A DNA stretch of 6,730 bases from Bacteroidota bacterium. Lineage in GTDB: Bacteria > Bacteroidota > Bacteroidia > Bacteroidales > Paludibacteraceae. The position numbers and the translations under genes are program-made. The DNA lies in contig JAJZHJ010000078.1 in the NCBI GenBank assembly GCA_021804525.1, forward strand, positions 1-6,730, read 5' to 3'. How positions within the stretch are numbered: position 1 is the stretch's first letter; each line of letters opens with the position of its first letter. Under the pieces are notes generated by a model that saw nothing but the letters and a program-made list of their open reading frames with translations, was not told the DNA's origin and did no database searches. Positions 6,347-6,730 of this stretch are shown one piece after another.

Positions 6347-6730
6347 ATGGAAAATTCGTTGCTTCATCAAATTGACAAAACAAGATTACCTCGCCATGTT
6401 GCAGTGATCATGGATGGAAATGGGAGATGGGCAACCCAGCAAGGATTCAACCGCGTATATGGCCACAACCAAGCGTTGAAAGCAGTACGCGAAATTACCG
6501 AAACCGCCTCTGAATTAGGAATACAATACCTCACATTATATACATTTTCCATCGAAAATTGGGGAAGACCGAGTGATGAAATAGACGCTCTTATGGAATT
6601 GTTAGCCAGCGCGATTGAAAAAGAAACACCCTCACTTCACAAAAATAATGTCAGACTTTTAGCCATAGGAGAAGAAGAACGCTTGCCTGAAGCCGCCCGC
6701 AAAAAGTTAGATGCCTCAATGGAGCTTACA
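6347..6730 (+). CDS. uppS: Undecaprenyl diphosphate synthase (3' end cut by window edge)
   Basis: Cis-prenyltransferase (EC 2.5.1.31) that extends farnesyl diphosphate with isopentenyl diphosphate to the C55 carrier lipid used for peptidoglycan and surface polysaccharides. The window holds the first 128 of roughly 245-250 residues. HVAVIMDGNGRWA (17-29) contains the catalytic aspartate D23 and the phosphate-binding GNGR. RVYGH (36-40) carries H40, matching E. coli H43. LYTFSIENWGRP (64-75) matches the FSSENWNRP block, with R74 in the place of E. coli R77. Two positions differ from the usual consensus: I69 where S or T is normal, and A43 where GHxxG has glycine. The gene begins 12 nt after the DUF6089 stop, without a Shine-Dalgarno sequence, and is almost certainly co-transcribed with it. 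The C-terminal half, with the RxExR-type motif, lies beyond the window. Confidence 0.95.
   Translation, partial: MENSLLHQIDKTRLPRHVAVIMDGNGRWATQQGFNRVYGHNQALKAVREITETASELGIQYLTLYTFSIENWGRPSDEIDALMELLASAIEKETPSLHKNNVRLLAIGEEERLPEAARKKLDASMELT

Noticed and set aside
1..6730. Defence, phage, mobile-element or CRISPR content
   Set aside because: Every long reading frame is accounted for by housekeeping or envelope genes; no transposase, integrase, spaced direct repeats or tRNA-associated attachment site was seen.

Overview
The window looks like ordinary chromosomal housekeeping DNA from a member of the Bacteroidota, probably Bacteroidales or a close relative. The reasons are the moderately AT-rich composition, the lack of Shine-Dalgarno sequences before the genes, promoter elements of the Bacteroidota TAnnTTTG type, a lysC-lysA pair with Bacteroidota-like sequence, and a DUF6089-like outer-membrane protein directly upstream of uppS. 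No mobile element, CRISPR array, rRNA, tRNA or phage gene was seen.

Left half, minus strand (3516 to 1): lysC (aspartate kinase), lysA (diaminopimelate decarboxylase) and a membrane-anchored family 2 glycosyltransferase that runs off the left edge. The gaps are only 40 and 23 nt, so they probably form one operon, read from a good promoter at 3560-3593. LysC and LysA catalyse the first and last steps of the aspartate-to-lysine route, which also supplies diaminopimelate for peptidoglycan. The glycosyltransferase is a likely envelope-polysaccharide enzyme.

Middle: a 461-nt divergent intergenic region (3517-3977) separates lysC from cysS (cysteinyl-tRNA synthetase, plus strand). The open frame of cysS extends 80 codons upstream, but family alignment and a TAnnTTTG element inside that extension place the real start at 3978.

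Right part, plus strand: after 224 nt come a 220-residue secreted beta-barrel-like protein (DUF6089 type, function unknown) and, 12 nt later, uppS (undecaprenyl diphosphate synthase), which is cut by the right edge. From knowledge of this locus in Bacteroidota, bamA would be expected just beyond the window.

The common theme is cell-envelope precursor supply: diaminopimelate/lysine, a glycosyltransferase, the C55 lipid carrier and an outer-membrane protein, with one translation gene in between. I see no convincing undescribed system. The items most worth a second look are the uncharacterised outer-membrane protein tied to uppS, the substitutions in normally conserved UppS blocks, the small dyad motifs upstream of the DUF6089 gene, and the glycosyltransferase in a lysine operon.
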